Assembly: GCA_038501625.1 (NCBI GenBank)
Contig: JAZAYU010000081.1
Span: 1,550,001 to 1,614,000 of the forward strand
Direction of reading: 5' to 3'
Length of the DNA stretch: 64,000 bases
From: Corbicula japonica
Lineage: Eukaryota; Mollusca; Bivalvia; Venerida; Cyrenidae
In this document: positions 13,201 through 21,236 of the stretch, in pieces
Numbering within the stretch: position 1 is the first letter of the stretch
Layout of the letters: every line of letters begins with the position of its first letter
Made by a program: the position numbers and the translations under genes
Notes under the pieces: generated by a model
What the model saw: only the letters and a program-made list of their open reading frames with translations
What the model was told of the DNA's origin: nothing
Database searches by the model: none

Positions 13201-13753
13201 TGTAAAAGGTGTCGTGCCGGCGGTACCATTTTTACGATATACAATTATATTAGCATTAAAGGTTTCATTTTTAAAAATACACGTAAAAGAACATTTTGGC
13301 CGAAACCGAGCAAAATAGATAATTTAAACATGTCAGCGAATCGCTTGCCTACATTTTCACGTAGTACTTGCAATTAAGATGTAGATTTTTAATAAATGGA
13401 ATCTAATTCCGTGTATTCTTACGTAGAACATATTATTGTAACAGAAGTGTTTGTCTAAAGCCCTAAATACAACCTCGGGGACGGAAATTATTCGGAGAGC
13501 CAACACCACGTTCCTGTTCGTAACGTAATTCGCAAACAGGGAAAATTACCTTGAGCAAAAACAAAATTCGAGAGTTGGTCTCCGCAAAGTTTACTTTTTG
13601 AAGTCGTTTCAGTTTTTTCTTGTTTGCTGTGTCGCCGGGAACCGGTTTCAGTTTTACATCCTGGTAAACGCCAGCACCTTGCACGCGCAAACTGTCTCCA
13701 TGGTTACCATTAAGCGTTTTCGAATAAGACATGCTCATCGCTAAAGTTGACAT
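181..13753 (-). CDS. Multi-exon gene, 5' half (possible NACHT/DUF4062-type protein)
   Basis: Five minus-strand coding exons join without breaking frame: 13550-13753, 6672-6779, 4476-4553, 3653-3769 and 181-703. The first four are 204, 108, 78 and 117 nt, all multiples of three, and the last ends after one base of a codon, giving about 343 residues before the gene runs off the left edge. All junctions are GT-AG with pyrimidine-rich acceptors. The N-terminal part is charged and low-complexity (many K, E, D, S), predicted disordered. The end of the last exon (near IKIYLSSGFA, then a codon starting with G) resembles the opening strand of DUF4062, the domain that often precedes NACHT in NWD1- or TEP1-like proteins; Asp would fit the split codon. 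That assignment rests on about ten residues, so it is an inference. Further exons could exist between 6780 and 13549 that I failed to see. Cytoplasmic STAND-type signalling would be the role if the family is right. Confidence 0.6.
1113..1190 (-). pseudogene. Decayed tRNA-Ser-like copy
   Basis: A GGTTCGAACC B-box core and a body closely matching the decayed copy at 2204-2284 (shared ATCGACTTC..GCCTAAGGCAT-type sequence) are visible. Acceptor pairing is lost. Confidence 0.4.
1217..1298 (-). pseudogene. tRNA-Ser(UGA) pseudogene
   Basis: The acceptor stem, D arm and anticodon arm match the intact copy, and the anticodon is TGA. The T stem has mismatches (CTAGG against ACTAC) and the variable arm no longer pairs fully. 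A TTTTT terminator follows. The damage is confined to the 3' half. Confidence 0.6.
1474..1735. repeat. (AAT)n and (AAC)n microsatellites
   Basis: AAT runs occupy 1474-1530 and about 1677-1733, and an AAC run lies at about 1655-1676. They bracket AT-rich sequence with no features. Confidence 0.9.
2021..2100 (-). pseudogene. Decayed tRNA-Ser-like copy
   Basis: This shares the CGGGCATTGTACAAATCGACTTC-type core with the copies at 1113 and 2768. The B box is degenerate (TTTCGAACCG) and there is no consistent acceptor stem. Confidence 0.35.
2204..2284 (-). pseudogene. tRNA-Ser-derived pseudogene
   Basis: The T arm (GTAGG TTCGAAC CCTAC) is perfect and the first nucleotides GCTGCGA survive, but the D arm and anticodon region are rearranged and the anticodon stem does not form. 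It lies 26 bp from the intact copy in the same orientation. Confidence 0.5.
2311..2392 (-). tRNA. tRNA-Ser(UGA)
   Basis: The 82-nt sequence folds as a class II tRNA: acceptor stem GCTGCGA/TCGCAGC is perfect, D stem GCC/GGC, anticodon stem TTGGA/TCCAA with loop CTTGAAA (anticodon TGA), a long variable arm GGGC/GCCC, and T stem GTAGG/CCTAC with loop TTCGAAC. Discriminator base is G. A box and B box are canonical, and a TTTT Pol III terminator follows within about five bases. This is the best-preserved copy in the window and may be functional. Confidence 0.85.
2768..3055 (-). pseudogene. tRNA-Ser-like copy split by a foldback insertion
   Basis: The 3' half (plus positions 2768 to about 2830) and the 5' half (about 3018 to 3050) of the same decayed tRNA-like unit lie on either side of the inverted repeat at 2836-3010. 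Reading across the gap reproduces the layout of the neighbouring unbroken copies, so the element inserted into an already duplicated copy. Confidence 0.45.
2836..3010. mobile_element. Foldback (palindromic MITE-like) element
   Basis: Two arms of about 80 bp are near-perfect reverse complements: CCATAGTT..TGATCCGTGTCCGTGTCCGCGA..CCAAAGATATCGTTGGGTATATTCC on the left and its complement on the right, separated by about 20 bp. Arm differences are a few substitutions and a 12-bp indel. I see no clear target-site duplication and no coding capacity. Confidence 0.6.
3073..3153 (-). tRNA. tRNA-Ser(UGA), one-base D-loop deletion
   Basis: This copy is 81 nt. It keeps the perfect acceptor and T stems and variable arm of the intact copy, and its anticodon loop TTTGAAA still reads TGA. 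It differs by loss of one G in the D region (AAGCG instead of AAGGCG), an A at position 8, and a C-to-T in the anticodon loop. A TTTT terminator follows. The D-arm deletion could weaken the A box, so it may be a recent pseudogene. Confidence 0.65.
3653..3769 (-). CDS. Internal coding exon (39 codons)
   Basis: The acceptor is TTGTATTTTTAG and the donor is GGAAAA|GTAGGTCAAG. The exon is 117 nt, phase 0 at both ends. It encodes an amphipathic, charged segment (begins RQLLLRFDKRLKKMED) that could extend a helix or coiled coil, then a Gly/His/Lys-rich stretch. Reading through the donor reaches only short non-conserved sequence, which supports splicing here. Confidence 0.6.
3770..4475. other. Intron, nothing recognised
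   Basis: This is AT-rich intronic sequence between two coding exons. I see no repeat, RNA gene or conserved motif in it. Confidence 0.5.
4476..4553 (-). CDS. Internal coding exon (26 codons)
   Basis: The acceptor is TTCTCATTTCAACAG and the donor is CTCAAG|GTAATG. The exon is 78 nt and phase 0 at both ends. It encodes AGESHWKKGYEK followed by a hydrophilic stretch ending KNHLK. It is too short to have an informative longest ORF, and it was found from its splice sites. Composition is clearly higher in GC than the flanking intron. Confidence 0.6.
4745..6545. mobile_element. Composite interspersed element with internal tandem units
   Basis: The ends are inverted: GCTCACCTGTCA near 4754 and TGACAGGTGAGC near 6518, the right end finishing ACCCTCTTGT. 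Inside are about ten units of roughly 145 bp (4848-6160) with the phrases CTCTAGCGGTCTTAATTTTGG, CAAACTTGGTCAGAATGTTTA and GGTCACTAGGTCAAAT, then about three diverged units of another type (6170-6520) ending ATGGCCC..AAGGGCCAAA. A CGTCC-rich simple run sits by the left end. There is no coding capacity. The right terminus matches, in opposite orientation, a copy at about 47619-47700, so this is a dispersed family. Confidence 0.65.
6672..6779 (-). CDS. Internal coding exon (36 codons)
   Basis: The acceptor is TTTATTTGTAG and the donor is GACGAG|GTATAT. The exon is 108 nt, phase 0 at both ends and open throughout in that frame (begins AAEDGRKRAST, ends HETNDE). It is rich in K, R, E and P, with no recognisable domain. 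Its in-phase size and clean sites match the neighbouring exons of the same minus-strand gene. Confidence 0.6.
7193..7284. repeat. (ATT)n microsatellite
   Basis: Interrupted ATT/TTA trinucleotide run within the large intron. Confidence 0.9.
7850..7924 (-). pseudogene. tRNA-like relic
   Basis: On the minus strand GCTACGATGCACGAGTGGTTTAGGCG resembles a class II tRNA acceptor plus D arm with its A box, and GGTCCGAGTCC resembles a B box. The acceptor stem does not close and no anticodon can be assigned safely. Confidence 0.35.
8513..8606 (-). pseudogene. tRNA-Ser(UGA) with 12-nt D-arm insertion
   Basis: The acceptor stem, anticodon arm (TGA) and variable arm are kept. A 12-nt insertion containing GTTCCCCC and a repeated TTAA disrupts the D loop and the A box, and one T-stem pair is mismatched (GTAAG/CCTAC). 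The insertion is not at the tRNA intron position 37/38, so it is damage rather than an intron. Confidence 0.6.
8690..8750 (-). pseudogene. Short tRNA-like relic
   Basis: A GTTCGAGCCCTAC B-box arm followed by CTCGTAGA is present on the minus strand, with a shortened body. Similar B-box fragments without a foldable tRNA occur near 7430, 9350 and 9705. Confidence 0.25.
8800..11270. other. Intron stretch without recognised genes
   Basis: I see only B-box-like tRNA relics near 9350 and 9705 and AT-rich sequence. Short ORFs here are not supported by splice sites or composition. Confidence 0.45.
11278..11440. repeat. Two-copy diverged tandem repeat
   Basis: Two units share AATTAGTCT..AATTGTAATTAA..GGGGTTA..AATCATTTTTCA and are offset by about 85 bp. 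They are clearly diverged. Confidence 0.45.
11780..12245. repeat. Degenerate tandem repeat (GGTTCCTGGTTATGCTATGG-like)
   Basis: Phrases like GTTCCTGGTTATGCTTTGGAT recur near 11795, 11855, 11890, 12030, 12075, 12170 and 12220 at irregular spacing of roughly 60-90 bp. The array is old, with no conserved frame. Confidence 0.45.
12763..12970. mobile_element. MITE-like element, AACAGTGTAGATC family
   Basis: The left half GTGTGAACAGTGTAGATCTACATCAG and right half CTGATCTAGATTTACATTGTTTGCCC are imperfect reverse complements, with inner copies of the same motif. It ends GATAACAGCCATATCCC..TAAAGG. Shorter relatives lie at 21664-21776 and 59376-59431. Confidence 0.55.
13550..13753 (-). CDS. Coding exon 1 with start codon
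   Basis: The exon runs from ATG at 13753 to CTCAAG followed by donor GTAATT, giving 68 complete codons (begins MSTLAMSMSYSK). An in-frame TAA lies six codons upstream, which supports this start, although nearby methionines at residues 6 and 8 could also be used. Base composition is clearly more GC-rich than the surroundings (for example the GACTCCATGG-type stretch around 13690), as expected for coding sequence. The C-terminal part of the exon is basic (KKKLKRLQK). The next exon I can support is 6.8 kb away in phase 0. I recognise no domain here. Confidence 0.6.
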
Positions 13754-14654
13754 CGCAATTCCATAATTTTACATCCCCAATTTAACTGTGATTTTAAGAT
13801 TTCCACGTTAAAATGAACTGTCATTAATATACTACACTATTTTGTTGAAGTCAAGTAACAAATTCCGTTGGAGTTCTTAAACATCCTAGAACAAAACGTG
13901 ATAAAATCCAAAAATCGGTTTAACTTAAGATAAATCTTGCAAAAAACATGAAACACAATTCTTTTAAAGAAGTTTGCATTAAACCGCTACAAACACGACA
14001 GGAGTCCTTTGAAACAGTTTTAAATCCCTTCACAATGACTTGCAATATAGATGAGAATAGATGTACGGTCCTGTTCCGTTTTGAAGATACTTTTTGTTGC
14101 TACCAACACTTAAACTTCCATTAAAGGTACACTTAGAACCTCGCCAATAGAACCTAAAAGTTAATGTCTTCTTTAAAACCAAATATATAATATCAAACAC
14201 TTCAACAAAGCTCTCGAAAATGATTCAAATATTATCTTTCACTATAAGTATTGTACAACCGGAATAGGAATGATGACATTGGATGACTTCTATTCACTCA
14301 CAAATCAATCACATTCCCTTGTAATAAATTTCTACATGAGTTCTTTAATACATTAAACGCATCCATTCGAATATTCCCTTGCGTGTATGTATTTGTTGAT
14401 AATTTAAGGCTTTTCACGCCCTATAGCAACTTCCTGTGATTCTAAAGTATGTTTAACTTTCACTTTTCTATCAATATTTATACAAATAATCACTGTTCAA
14501 AGGACATTTATTGGGCAGGTTTCCTCCCAAAAAGTATGAATAGACCTGAAGTCTGTATAAATGTCGTAGCCTAACACCAGTAATGAAAGTTAAGTAGCAA
14601 AATATTTATTCGAGCGATTTCCTAACGGCAGTCGTTGAGAATGATTTTCCTTCA

Positions 14655-14661
14655 TATAAAA
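14655..14661 (+). promoter_or_regulatory. Candidate TATA box
   Basis: TATAAAA stands alone about 70 bp upstream of the ATG of a 33-codon ORF, with a pyrimidine-A-rich possible initiator (GTACTCATTC) about 35-40 bp downstream. This is a spacing argument only. Confidence 0.3.
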
Positions 14662-14724
14662 GCGAAATTTGAATGAATTATTCACGTTTTAGTCGTACTC
14701 ATTCAATCAAAGACAAGGCACACA

Positions 14725-14826
14725 ATGGCTTCAAAATCAAATATTAAAGCATATAATGGATTTTATCATACCGAAAATGGCAAATATACATCAGGGATAA
14801 TGGATTACGGTGTTCAGTTTCTATAA
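14725..14826 (+). CDS. Candidate small ORF, 33 aa
   Basis: ATG in a favourable context (CACAATGG) opens a 33-residue frame beginning MASKSNIKAYNGFY and ending in TAA. It follows a TATA box and possible initiator at sensible distances. The peptide is polar with several Tyr and Gly and has no signal peptide or membrane segment. I recognise no homologue. It could equally be the start of a spliced gene or chance in AT-rich DNA. Confidence 0.2.
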   Translation: MASKSNIKAYNGFYHTENGKYTSGIMDYGVQFL

Positions 14827-14829
14827 AGT

Positions 14830-16150
14830 ATAACGTAATTTTCTAATGATGGTATACTATTAAAAAGACATTAACATAAAGATTACAAAACGGTTAAATG
14901 AACTCCCTGTTTTTGTATAGTGTATATTGATCTTCCAATCGCTAAGTCATAAACACTATTTTAGTTAAATACAATACAAAACAAAATATTTACTTGTAAA
15001 ATATATATTTATGCGAAAAAAAGGTGTAAATAATTTGATACGGACAGACAAACATACAGAAGCAGTTATGCAGACATGCAGACATGTGAGAATTTTCCAG
15101 TTCAATAATGAAAGACATAGTACAATTAACCAATCTTCATAATACATGTATTATATATCATATATTTTTCTATCTACAGTTTTTAAAAGGGCGTAAATGG
15201 CTTAGTAAAATTATCAGAGGTCAACTTTGAAATCATTGTTAAAGTTATTTCTTTGCATGTGCATAATAAGGCATTTATTCCTATTAACATTTCTGGATGA
15301 AAGACGAGTAGAAAAGTGTTTTACTTTTTCTTAAGGATTTAATACCTCAAATGAATGTTCTCTTTTTGTGTCTATACCACACGCACCAGCTCTTTAATTA
15401 TGTATTTATAATCAGACGCATTTACCGTGTATTTGGTTTTGTTTTGCTGTGCAAACCACTAGCTATAGCCCATATACGTGGTACAATTGTCCATTATACG
15501 ACATAATTATTCTACCACACAGTAGCAACTTTCACATTAAGGATTTGCGGGCGGACGGACGGAGTGAGGGTAAACCTATTGTCCTCTACGAAACACCGGT
15601 ATGGGACAAATAAGTTGTTATCTTTAAATAACCTTTATCCTCATATGTCTGCATGCCTTCTGCACAACTGCGTCTAAATTGTCGTTAATTGCCAAATTCA
15701 GTAAAAGTATTCACCTTACATTTAACATTTAAATCAAACATGTTCTATCATTTTCATCTTTTTTTTCATCCTAGTCATCATCGTCTTTTATAAGAGCAAC
15801 AACAATTACGGGAAAAAGAACAAAAACGACGTCATCAGAGTAGTCGTGACAGAAAAAAATCTCCGGATTTTTTATTTAAAAAAAATAAAGGCCTGTAAAA
15901 GCAGCAAAAACAATTCCGTTTGTCGTATTTCTCGAATGTACGAGGTTTTGCGTGTAGGGTTCAGGTAATGTTAAAATAATGTTTAAATAATAAGTAATTA
16001 CAAGGGTCAGTTGTCCTGACACTGGACATTGCAATAATTATTCATCTGGTCGTAAAATCATTATACTTTAATAAACGTTCAAGCTTTTAAGCGCAGAATC
16101 GTCCAATAATCTGACACAGACTGATGTTTTACAATAAGGGAAATAACCAC
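14830..16150. other. Intergenic, nothing recognised
   Basis: AT-rich sequence with only a short GGCGGACGGACGGA run near 15548. No supported gene. Confidence 0.4.
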
Positions 16151-16199
16151 TGAAAGCATGTTTTGAGATTGAATATGATTGATCCACAGTTTGTATAGA

Positions 16200-16905
16200 T
16201 ATTTCAGTGCCCAAGATCATAAAACTAAGATTGGAGACCAATCTCAAATCCAGATCTTCTGATTGGCTAAATTGGCGACCAGCCGTCATTTCAGCCACTC
16301 AGATGCTTGAGATTTCAAGGTATGTATCCCAATAATCAGCGCTCGGATGACAACGTCAGGCTCGGATGATAAGAGCGGCTCGAGTTGCGGATGAGAGTGA
16401 GAAAAGCGAATCTAAATCTTACTTTTTCTGAAGATGTCAAAGCGAGATGGACAATCGCTGGCTTCAGAAAAAGTAAGGTTTAGATTCATTTTTACCGAAC
16501 TGTGTTACCATGTTGTGCTTGTTTATTAACAGTAAAGGATCAAATCGTTATGTTGTCTTCACTCAATTACCTAAATACAGATGGAAACTTGTTTAATTTT
16601 GAGCGATGGGTCGAATTTTCCACCTTCTTCGGTGATTTTCATCACAACGTAGGGACTGTCTGCAAAAACCATTGCAGTTTTATATAGGTTATGTTGGCCT
16701 AGAACAATTGCAATCACTAACGTGATTTAAATCGGCATTAGTAAAGGATAAAAGTAAAAATACTTACGCTTTTCTCACTCTCGTCCGCAACTCGAGCCGC
16801 TCTTATCATCCGAGCCTGACGTTGTCATCAGAGTGCTGATTATTGGGATACATACCGTGGATTTGAAACCGGTCGCCTGATTTAGTTTTTTGATCTTTAG
16901 GGCCC
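16200..16905. mobile_element. MITE-like element interrupted by a foldback insertion
   Basis: The outer sequence begins GCCCAAGATCATAAAACTAAG and ends CTGATTTAGTTTTTTGATCTTTAGGGCC, which are inverted relative to each other. Its centre includes CTGATTGGCTAAATTGGCGACCAG. A related uninterrupted copy is at 24457-24600 and a more diverged one at about 30105-30215. In the 24.5-kb copy the GAGATTTGA..CTGGTCTCC stretch is continuous, while here it is split at about 16315 by the element at 16319-16858. Confidence 0.5.
16319..16858. mobile_element. Foldback element with 86-bp terminal inverted repeats
   Basis: Left arm GGTATGTATCCCAATAATCAGC.. through GCGGCTCGAGTTGCGGATGAGAGTGAGAAAAGCG is matched in reverse complement at about 16770-16858. 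A second inner hairpin uses GAATCTAAATCTTACTTTTTCTGAA (16410-16434) and its complement (about 16462-16487). The flanks GATTTCAA and GATTTGAA could be an 8-bp target-site duplication, a size typical of hAT elements. It contains no transposase. Confidence 0.6.
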
Positions 16906-17384
16906 TGATTCATTACATAGTGCAAGATATTAAATCATCTTTGATAACGCACTACAAGTATTTAGGCTCTTTAGGCACAAAAGTTTCAAAATGTCAATGT
17001 TTACTCGTTGGCTTTACAAAATCAACATCCTCGGACCCTGTGATATCTCTTGCAATTTTTACCAACAAAAATATCCAATATAATCAAATTACAGTATGAA
17101 TTCATATCAAAGTTCTTGTGGTCCAAAAAATGGGTTAATTTTCATTTTTATAATACATATCTAAAATGACAGAAAATATATTCAACAATCATTGTTTATC
17201 CGTTTACGCTATATTTTGTTTAAATAGAGATTGAAATGAATGATTGCTAATAAAACAGCAATTTGTAGGCTATTTTTGTTACCATGATAACCATTTTACG
17301 CCAAAAATCATAAATTGCTAAAAAGTACATGTATTGTCGTCTGCTCAACTTTATCACGTAATTTTATTTTTCTCTAATCATCCA

Positions 17385-17963
17385 TACACTTAACTAATGT
17401 TCTAACGATCTTTTTTTTTAATTTCTACGCATAAAATTGGAGTACAGTCTTCAAATTTGAAACATAATAAGATGCACCATTTTTTCTTTTTTTTCTGAAA
17501 TTTTTTATTGAAATCCCTCCGTGCGTTCTTAAACCAAGGACATTTAATCGAGGCGAGGGCAAAACCAAAAGTCACAAAATTGGCCGTAGCTTTTGTATAG
17601 AGGATATACTGAAACCGGCAAAAACTGCTGAAAAATTTCTGTGTGACAGCTAAACTATTGCATTATTGCAGAATTGCATATAAGTGTTCAAAATTACTGA
17701 AATTCCCTATTTAAACAATGAGACTTGAATTTTCGTTTACAGGGAATATACCCACTCCTGACAATTTTGTGAATTTTGGTTTTACCCGTATCTTGATTAA
17801 ATGTCAGTGGTTTCTGTACGCGTGAAGAGAATTTAATATTTTTTCATACAAAGGAGTAAAAATGATGTATCTTATTATATTTCAAGTTTGAAGTGTATAT
17901 CCCAAATCCTTGCTGAGAAATTTAAAAGATATGATCGTTGTAGTTAGAACATTGGTTAAGTGT
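17385..17963. mobile_element. Long imperfect foldback element (~580 bp)
   Basis: Starting with CATACACTTAACTAATGTTCTAAC on the left, the sequence reads as the reverse complement of the right side up to GTTAGAACATTGGTTAAGTGTATAC. Matching blocks include ATAATAAGATGCACCATTTTT, GACATTTAATCGAGG and AAAACCAAAAGTCACAAAATTG. Arms are about 230-250 bp, with substitutions and small indels, and the spacer is about 100-150 bp. No ORF is present. Confidence 0.6.
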
Positions 17964-17999
17964 ATACAAAGGAACCGTCAATTATTTGGATAAGACTAT

Positions 18000-18770
18000 T
18001 TACTGTACAAAAAATAAATTTATTTTTTAATTTTAAATGTAAAACATCTTAATAGCAAATATTACCAATATCCATAATGGATAAATTTAATGACATTAAA
18101 ATGACGAAGAATTGTGTCCATATGAAGAGAAAACTGAAATGAGTTATGAAAATGATTGCAACTGTTCACGTTTAACATCGTTGAAATATGTTTTTGTCTG
18201 TTTTGCTATTTATATAGATTTGTTTTATCCCAGTCTAGATGATAGGCATTTTCAATTTCAATCTTGTGAACATTCTTATTTCTGTTTCTTTTTCAAAAGC
18301 CCGATAGAAACGAAATTGTCAAAAACGTTTATTAAACCACATTCACTTTTTGACGGCCTTTATCGTCAATGGATTTGTCTCTTGGGTTTTTTATCAGTAT
18401 CTCGGGTAACTTGATACAGATGTTACAGACACAGAAATTCGATTAAGTATTGTACACAAAATCTCGCAATAATAAAAAACAGTAGCCTCAGTTTTTGTAT
18501 ATATTTTTCTGTTGGTTAGAGAAATATTGGTACTACACTGGTTATGCAAGGACGGCTGTCCGTCATTTATCGTGTTTCGTTTGGTCACGTGATTTCCGGC
18601 TATTGCGAAATCCGAGCGTCTGAATGATTGAGATTACTGCTGAAGACTTGCAAAATCTTGGTATTTAGACAAAATCACTGAAAATACTGTCTGTTTGACA
18701 AAGTTACAGGTTGTTTTTATATCAGTAAGTATTCCTTAAATTATTTATCGTAGTTTTACAGTAGTTACTA
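18000..18770. other. Intergenic, nothing recognised
   Basis: AT-rich sequence with no supported gene or repeat; the ORF at 18112-18414 lacks coding bias. Confidence 0.4.
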
Positions 18771-18775
18771 AAATA

Positions 18776-19290
18776 AGTAAGTAAGTAAGTAAGTAAATTG
18801 TTTATTATAGTGACATGTGTTATGAATATACAAATATACATACAATACATGTATTATTATGTCAACACCCGGCCCAATGGGCCTATATGTCACCTTATAT
18901 ATATACATGAAAAATTTCAGTGATCAAACAGATTATTAATTTACGATATAACAAAATGGTTATAAACAAAGTACAATTGAAATCAAACATGTAAACATCA
19001 GTTATAAATAATACGTCTTCTTCTAAGATACGCCGATACAATATATTTGGACACTTTCCTTGCTTGCATATTTAACAGGTAAACTAATTTTTCTTTGCTG
19101 TCTAAAATAGTGAAATTTTGTAAGTATATTATATTCCATGCTAGAGTAAAGGATTGATTGCGGGATACTAAGAGTTTAATATCCGGACTTTTTGGCATTT
19201 TTCGAACCCAAAAATTTTCGGCCCTTATATATTTATTGGACTTTTCAACACCAATCTGGAAAAAACTTTTGAAATTTTTTGGCACCAAAA
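18776..19290 (-). mobile_element. 3' end of a non-LTR retrotransposon
   Basis: Read on the minus strand, the end of a 96-codon frame (19288-18998, ending in a basic VSAYLRRRRIIYN) is followed by an AT-rich 3' region containing GGCCCATTGGGCCGGGTG and a terminal (ACTT)n run at about 18776-18798. That layout, a short basic ORF tail, a 3' UTR and a tandem tetranucleotide tail, is usual for CR1/L2/RTE-type LINE 3' ends. I identify no catalytic motif, so the clade is uncertain. Confidence 0.4.
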
Positions 19291-19479
19291 TTTAGAACTT
19301 GCATGTATTAGGCAGGAAATGTTTAAAAAAAACTGCAAAGAAGTTTAAGCCTGGAGTGATGATCCGTTTTGTGTGGCTTTTTTTAAAAGCATTAAATAGA
19401 TAAAATAGTGACCAGGGATCACTATTTGGGCAAAGAAATGTCCAGACAGGCCTGACTTGTTTATTTGCATAGGAAAGCA

Positions 19480-19930
19480 AAGTTCAATCCACCATTTCCT
19501 GTTAACTCCTTACATAAAGCAGATTGGTGGATGACCGTAGATATTGGATTACAGTACAGCTTGGGTGTTTTTAACCAAAGTCTGCGCAACTCCGCGGACT
19601 TCACCATCGCGGACCTGACTGTTTATGTTCACTACCAAACGCTGACCATGCCAAATCGCTGCGTTTTTCCTCTGAGGACTGCCCCTAGGTAGCAAAAAAC
19701 GCCGCGTCCAGCCGAGTATAATTGCAGCTGAGCGCAGAGGACTGGTGAAAACTGATGCAAAAATCCATCAGTACGATGTTTCACTTTCATTACATAAAAA
19801 ATACAAAATTTTAATAAATCACTGAAGGCAGATAATTAATTTGTTCAATTCACCATCCAATTCCTGTAAATTCCTTACGTAAAGCAGATTGGTGGATGGC
19901 CATAGATATTGGATTACATGTAATTGTGCA
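19480..19930. repeat. Direct repeat pair around a GC-rich core
   Basis: TTCAATCCACCATTTCCTGTTAACTCC..GCAGATTGGTGGATGACC at about 19483-19555 recurs with changes at about 19845-19920. The sequence between, up to about 19750, is unusually GC-rich for this window (for example CGCGGACTTCACCATCGCGG). It may be the remains of a mobile element; I recognise no product. Confidence 0.4.
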
Positions 19931-20612
19931 AACTGCCTGCCATAATTTCTTGCAATTTTTTATCAGATTTATTATTACACAACATTTTCTCTTACTCTCA
20001 TTGTTCCCAAATACGTATATAATAATGTATGTATTAAAAGTACCTCAAAAAAGCATATAATATATGATATAAGTAAGGAAACAACATATTTACTCAACAT
20101 CACAGTCCTACCAGCTCTTATCAGAAATTCGAAACATGAATCTTATTTATTCGTTATTCTTGTCTATTGTTTAAAAAAGCTCTTTAGGGTTTCAGAGTTG
20201 TCAGTTTAGTTTACCGCTGCAGCATTATTTTCCTCCCCTATACTGTTTAAAACAGTACCTTTTCCAAAGTTGACCGGAGTCTTCCCAGTTCAAAGCACCG
20301 GACCTTTCCCAATCCCCAAAACTACGGTTCCCAACAACCAACAGTGCCATTTCTGAATCAACAAAAGAGTTTTTGCTTTTTCGAGAAATGTTGTACGCCA
20401 TAAATTAAAAGTACCAATTCAAAGGGGAGTAACTCTGACCATCAATGACAATTATCCAATCCGTGTTTTATACTTAAACTTTTTTCCAGACTGGTTAACG
20501 GTTAATAATTGCAAGTTGACTGATCCTTACTGATAAAATTGAAGCGCGAAGACCAGTCTCCCAAAACTGGAAGTATTGAACAAACATCACAGCCATACTG
20601 CATAATATACAG

Positions 20613-20653
20613 CTGGGTTAGAATATTATATAATATCTAATATTCTAACCCAG
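20613..20653. repeat. 16-bp perfect hairpin
   Basis: CTGGGTTAGAATATTA and its exact reverse complement are separated by 9 bp (TATAATATC). AT-rich flanks could extend the structure. Confidence 0.7.
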
Positions 20654-21236
20654 TATACAGGAAGCAGTTAAAGACGAAAACTAGCACTCTTTCATTGTGA
20701 AAATTTTTGGTTTATATGGACCGATTCCACGCCATTGGTGATGTATACTGAGTCTGAAGGATGCAACCTCTCGTACTTTGCCCCTTAAATCCGACTGAAG
20801 CTGAACTTGCATCCAGTCACTCCGACATCTGGAAACCTAAAAGAGCCCCATTCAGAAGCTGTACATCACTTAGTGCTTTCCTTTGAAGGAACCAGACCTT
20901 AACTTGATTTCTCATTCTGAATTAAACACCTGGTGTGAATTTACATGAATTTTTGGTAAAAATCCCACTTTCTCTGATTTTGCAACTAGTTATTTTCCAA
21001 CTTATGATTTCAAACGGGAAAACTTTCATTTGTAGTGGATTGGTACTCTTTCCCAATAGGGTAAAAAAAACGCTGCCGTGTGACTCTAGTCATATGATTT
21101 GAAATTATTTGCAATCAGAATAATCAGTTTTGAAACTGAGAATTGTTAGTATTTTTTCTGCTATTCTCAAAAAAGATATTGACTTTGTTCTTTAAAAGAT
21201 CTTGCTTTTTTCAGATTCTTCTGAAACCAGTAGAGG

